Positions 59,802 to 64,000 of a stretch of 64,000 nt of DNA are shown here, in pieces (the first letter of the stretch is position 1; each line of letters starts with the position of its first letter). The DNA comes from Zanthoxylum bungeanum (lineage: Eukaryota; Streptophyta; Magnoliopsida; Sapindales; Rutaceae), in the NCBI GenBank assembly GCA_019454045.1, contig SKCR01023800.1:124001-188000 (forward strand). The letters run 5' to 3'. The position numbers and the translations under genes are program-made. The notes under the pieces are model-generated. The model ran no database searches. It was not told the DNA's origin and worked only from the letters and a program-made list of their open reading frames with translations.

Positions 59802-60912
59802 GATTGTATACAGTAGTGAATATTGACATGTGGTATGCATTCTAAGTTTGAAGCACAGATTGGACCATAGAGTCTGTCATTAGATCTGAATTAAGGGTTC
59901 GAGTCAGAACCTTGAAGGGTCAGACCCTGAAAAGATAATCAGACCCACATGAGCTTCAGAGTAGACCATGAAATCAGCCCCGAAGTGGCCTCCAATAAAC
60001 CTCTGAATCTCGCCCTTGAATTTGCTTAGATCAGCCCCTATATGCATTATATGTCTACATATAATGAGTTTTTCAGAGAGCATTGAGGTATGATAACATG
60101 ACTCTATAAAAATATATATGAGTACATGATTGATAATAGTTTGTGAATAGAAATGATATCTTTATCATACCGATTTGATGATATTTCATGAAAGTAAAAG
60201 AAAGAAAGTATAATGATTGTCTGAACTAATTAACTGAGGGTTATAAGAAAGTGAAGTAATATTAGAGTAGCGCAACGGAAGCATGATGGGATATGATATG
60301 GTGAATAAGAATATGGAAACTTGATATATATGTTATGCATGATTTAGAGAAGAGTATCAACAATAAAGAAAAGAAATGTTTGCGAAAATGATAGGATTCA
60401 TCTAGTGAATCCAGACTTAGGATACATTTCTGTGATCACTTAGACAGTCAGATTAATAAATAAAATGGAATTCAGACCTTGCTTGTGTTTGATTCTCAAG
60501 GTAGGAGCATAGTTACATATTGAGTCTTATGACTCACTCTATAAAAGTATTCTGAGTTTTGCAGATTGGCGACCTAATCGGCGACTGGAGATAGCAGAGT
60601 TACAGAGGAGCCAAATAGCAGCGTTGTAGTCAGCCAGTCACCAGGTCTTGGGAGTATGAGTCCAATTGTAAAAAGTCTGTATTAGTCGAGTTGTATAAGA
60701 TTGAAAAAGTTTTTATACATACGTATTTTTGGGCTTGGTGCCCCAGTTATATGAAAGTTTAGTTTACCATTTATGCATTTTATTATTTATTGGGCCTATT
60801 AGAATGCATTGTATTGCATAATTTCAAGTCATTCATACGAGTTAACTAGAGGCTTACGATGATAGACCAGTCTATTGCCTACCGGTAACATCACCCATAG
60901 TGGGATGTTACA
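59802..60912 (+). mobile_element. G1 LTR3, short form, 3' piece
   Basis: It resumes LTR3 after copia2 (GATTG then TATACAGTAGTGAAT, as in LTR4 at 62,377). It has the same ~1.7-kb deletion junction as LTR2 (CAGCCCCTATATGCATTATA at about 60,032) and ends GGGATGTTACA at 60,912. Confidence 0.88.
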
Positions 60913-61247
60913 AAGATGGTATCAGAGCATAGATTTATAGTGTGTCGGTGACTGCAGCTGCTGGCTATTCGGTAATTTGAATAAATATATATTATTTATA
61001 GACCATATCGGTCTCTTATTTGAGAATGAATTTGATTATAACGTGCTATATATGAGTATTAGAAGACTGAGTTGAATAATATGTATTAGAATTATAGCAA
61101 CGAATATGAATTGAATACTCTGTATGAAAATGATATGTATGAACATGATCTGAATGTTAGCCTGGATATGATATATGCATATATATGCTTTGTTATCGAT
61201 TGCCCGGAGCAGGATTCGAGGAAGAATCCTATATAAGGAGGGGTGAA
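60913..61247 (+). mobile_element. G1 internal region 3 (335 bp)
   Basis: Primer site at 60,917-60,929; polypurine tract AAGGAGGGGTGAA before LTR4. Nearly the same as the other two internal regions. No coding sequence. Confidence 0.87.
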
Positions 61248-64000
61248 TATAACATCCTGGATTATTTAAGCCTGTTTGACGAATTAGAATACTTTTAAAG
61301 GAATAATTTATAGCATAGTAATAACCAAAACCAGAGAGGCTAGAATGTAATTTTCAGGGTTAGACATGTTTCAATTTTTGGACACACGTTGGAGAAAAGA
61401 AACCAGAAAGTTCGAGAAAGAGTTGGAGAGAGAAAGAGAAAGATAAAGAGAGGAAGAGAGAGAGAGATGGGGAACTCCGGTGAACTCCGGTCGTGTCTCC
61501 GATCACCGGTGAGTCTCTAACGTGCCAATGACTCTTGGAAGGAAAGAAGAGGCAGAAAGCAGTGAGCAGAGACAGGAAGCGAGGGAGAGAGTCGAAGGAA
61601 GAAGAAGAAGAATGAGACAACCAAAAACCAGTGAGTTAAATTCAGTTCAACAGCTTCAGTGTTTATAGATGCATGAGGAAATCCATGTAAGTATACCATG
61701 TAATGATTTTCTTGAGCTTTGATTAAATTTGACAAATTGGGGGTTTATGGGTTTAAATTTATTTGATGAAGAAAACTAGAAATTGAACTAAGAATGGTAA
61801 TGATGAGTATATTAGAGTAATCCAACATTGATTTTAATCTTGAAATTGAAAGAAATAAATTGGATTAAAGAAATAGAAGATTTGAGGAAAAATGAAATGA
61901 ACCCCAGAAATTGGGAAAAAACCGATGGTAGGATGAATTGATGATAAAATGTGATATATAGGTTAGTGAAATCTAGAAAATAAATTAAAATGAGATTATA
62001 TAATGTGTATATATTACGTGTACAAGAGAAGTAGTGAAAGTTATGAAGACAATAGGAACAGAAAGAATACCCATAGAAAGAGGATGACAGTAGTAATAGT
62101 TGTAGTGGAAAAAGAAGAACTAGATATTATAATAGTAGAGAAAGAGGAGAAGACAACAGTAGTATTAGTAGTGGTATTGGATGTGTCTATAATTGAGAAA
62201 TATGAAGTATAAATGATCAGTGGATATTTAAAATAGTTCTGAAATTTGAAATGAATTTAGTAATTAAAAGGAGTCATGAAAGTGTTCTGTGAATAATTGA
62301 TGAAATTAGTGTGTTGATCTGATTTTTGAATGTTTGTAAGTATTAGTAGTGTTGCTGAAACAAGTTTTAGCAGTGTGATTGTATATCAGTAGTGAATATG
62401 GACTTGTGGTATGCATTCTGAGTTTGAAGCACAGATTGGACCATAAAGTCTGCAATTAGATCTGAATTAGGGGTTCGAGTCAGAACCTTGAAGGGTCAGA
62501 CCCACATGAGCTTCAGAGTAGACCATGAAATCAGCCCCGGAGTGGCCTCCAATTAGCCTCTGAATCGATCCTTGAATTTTCTTAGATCAACCCCTAAATA
62601 AACCATAAGTAACCCTGAAATGATAGAACCTGTTATGGTATCCCCTGACCAGACCCTGAATCTGATCAGACCTTGCCCCTAATGAACTTTAGACCATGAT
62701 CAGTAAAGTGATTTCAGACCCTAGTAGACTCAGAGTCAGTTTCTGATTTTTTTTTAAAAAAATGAAAAAAATGACTCAGGCTTTAACTAAGGCAGACTCT
62801 GACATCGGACCTTGAAGGCAGATCCTGAAGGGAGACCCTGAGTCAGACTCTGAGCGGACCATATATCAGACCCTTATCAGCTAAGACTTGATTTAGGCTC
62901 TGACTACTCAATATAGGGTAAGACCTTGACATTGGAAGAGATGAAGACCCTGACCAACAAGTATCGTCAGACCCTGACTAATCTTCTGAAGGCTGCCCCT
63001 GACCTATGAGCAGACCCTGGTTAGACTTTACGAATAGCCCCTAAAATCAGACCATACGTAAGCCCTGATCCAACCTTTTTTTTCAACAGACCTTACTTCT
63101 AACTTTGCTTCTGATCCGACTTTGCCTTTGATCAGCCCCTGACCAGTCACCATTTCAGACCCCTGGTTAGTGAAATAATTCAGACTCTGAAAACTTAAAT
63201 CTAAATCAGAACCTGATAAGTAAGTAGTATCAGACTCTGGGAACTGGGAGTTGAGTTAGACCCTGCCCAGGAGGTTCAGTCAGCCCTTGAAAGTGAAGAA
63301 CCGAGTTCGATCCTTGCAAAATAGAACCAAATTAGCCACTACAATATGAAAATAATTTGAAAGTTAATAGTTTATGAGTGTATGTGTGTATCAGTATAGT
63401 AGTATAAGCATTTGGTGCATAAAGAAGAGCAAACATTAGCATGATAAAAGAATAATACATTACACATGCACGTTTTATGAACTTTCCAGAATTGAAGTTG
63501 AGGATGATTTTGAAATTCAGATAGTTTTAAGGAAAGTTTTCAGATACTTTTGAAAGAAAGGCTTTCAGAAAATGTTTGATATAGTTTTAGGTTTAAAAGC
63601 ATGAGTTTATGGTTTTCTGGGTATGAGGGAAAAACTCACCCCAGTATGTAACTTGAGATACATATGGAATTGACGGACATAGACATTTGCACATGTAGAG
63701 GATTGAGGGGACGCTCTCAGATCCTCAACCAGGACTAAGGTTGACATATCCCCGAAATCCTGGTATGGTGGTTACACTGCCGTTGAGCTGTTGTCCTGGG
63801 TGTAGAGCTCTACGTTGCCAGTTGAGTTGTTGTCCTGGACGTAGGGCACCACCAGCCTCAGAGATGCCGCAGTTGAGCTGTTGTCCTGGGTATCGAGTAT
63901 TATCAGTTCTTAGAGATTTCGCAGTTGAGCTATTGTCCTGGGCATCGAGTATCATTAGATTTCAGATTTTCAGTACACAGCTTTCAGATGTTCAGTGCCT
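61248..64000 (+). mobile_element. G1 LTR4, full-length form, cut by window end
   Basis: Begins TATAACATCCTGG (TG start decayed). It lacks ~30 bp that hold the TATA box in the other LTRs (junction at about 61,360, CAGGGTTAGACATG). It retains the CAGACCCTGA tract (62,490-63,300) and the minisatellite, like LTR1. The 69-codon frame is at 62,003-62,212. Confidence 0.87.
63775..63960 (+). repeat. Minisatellite in G1 LTR4
   Basis: Same unit and position as in LTR1 (GTTGAGCTGTTGTCCTGG every ~50-60 bp, four copies). Confidence 0.85.

Noticed and set aside
1..64000. tRNA or rRNA genes
   Set aside because: Only tRNA-complementary primer sites were found; no cloverleaf or rRNA sequence was recognised by eye.

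Overview
This is plant nuclear DNA, most likely from a eudicot. Almost all of it is nested LTR retrotransposons, with the edge of one host gene at the left. The plant assignment rests on three things. The host gene is a plant-type aldo/keto reductase exon with a plastid-targeting-like N-terminus and a GTATGT splice donor. The retroelement lineages are plant types: Athila-like with a tRNA-Asp-type primer site, Tat/Ogre-like with a tRNA-Arg-type primer site, Ty1/copia, and a Tekay-like LTR family. The DNA is AT-rich and contains no bacterial-style operons. I cannot name the species.

Layout. At 1-558 (minus strand) lie the start of intron 1 and all of coding exon 1 of the aldo/keto reductase gene, with its upstream region to about 1.2 kb. 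From about 1.2 to 14.5 kb is a decayed plus-strand Athila-like element (LTR, primer site, gag, protease, reverse transcriptase, RNase H). It is cut by a 5'-truncated LINE tail, a gypsy LTR, an unassigned repeat (copy A) and an internally deleted copia element. At 14.5-17.1 kb are repeat copy B and a copia 3' LTR with a little internal DNA. At 17,076 begins a long tandem array of a non-autonomous gypsy-like family, here called G1. It reads LTR1, internal, LTR2, internal, LTR3, internal, LTR4, and leaves the window at 64,000. Each internal region is only about 335 bp, but the LTRs are 2.2 to 4 kb.

Two large insertions break the array. LTR1 is split by a Tat/Ogre-like element (17,404-42,127) that has gag but no visible pol. 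That element holds three tandem-repeat arrays, a complete copia element (copia1, 23,945-33,907, target duplication CAAGA), a minus-strand diverged relative of G1 (G1') with a ~5-kb LTR, and a copia LTR fragment. LTR3 is split by a second complete copia element (copia2, 49,868-59,801, target duplication GATTG).

Nesting order, outermost to innermost: Athila, repeat B, copia-b, G1 array, Tat element, copia1. One copia family appears at several of these levels, so it has been active over a long period. No element has an intact set of genes. Copia1 is the best preserved: it keeps the DD35E integrase triad but has YVND in place of YVDD in its reverse transcriptase, plus several frameshifts. The most unusual features are the G1 tandem array with very large LTRs and almost no interior, its LTR-borne minisatellites, and the dense palindrome cluster found in every copia LTR here.
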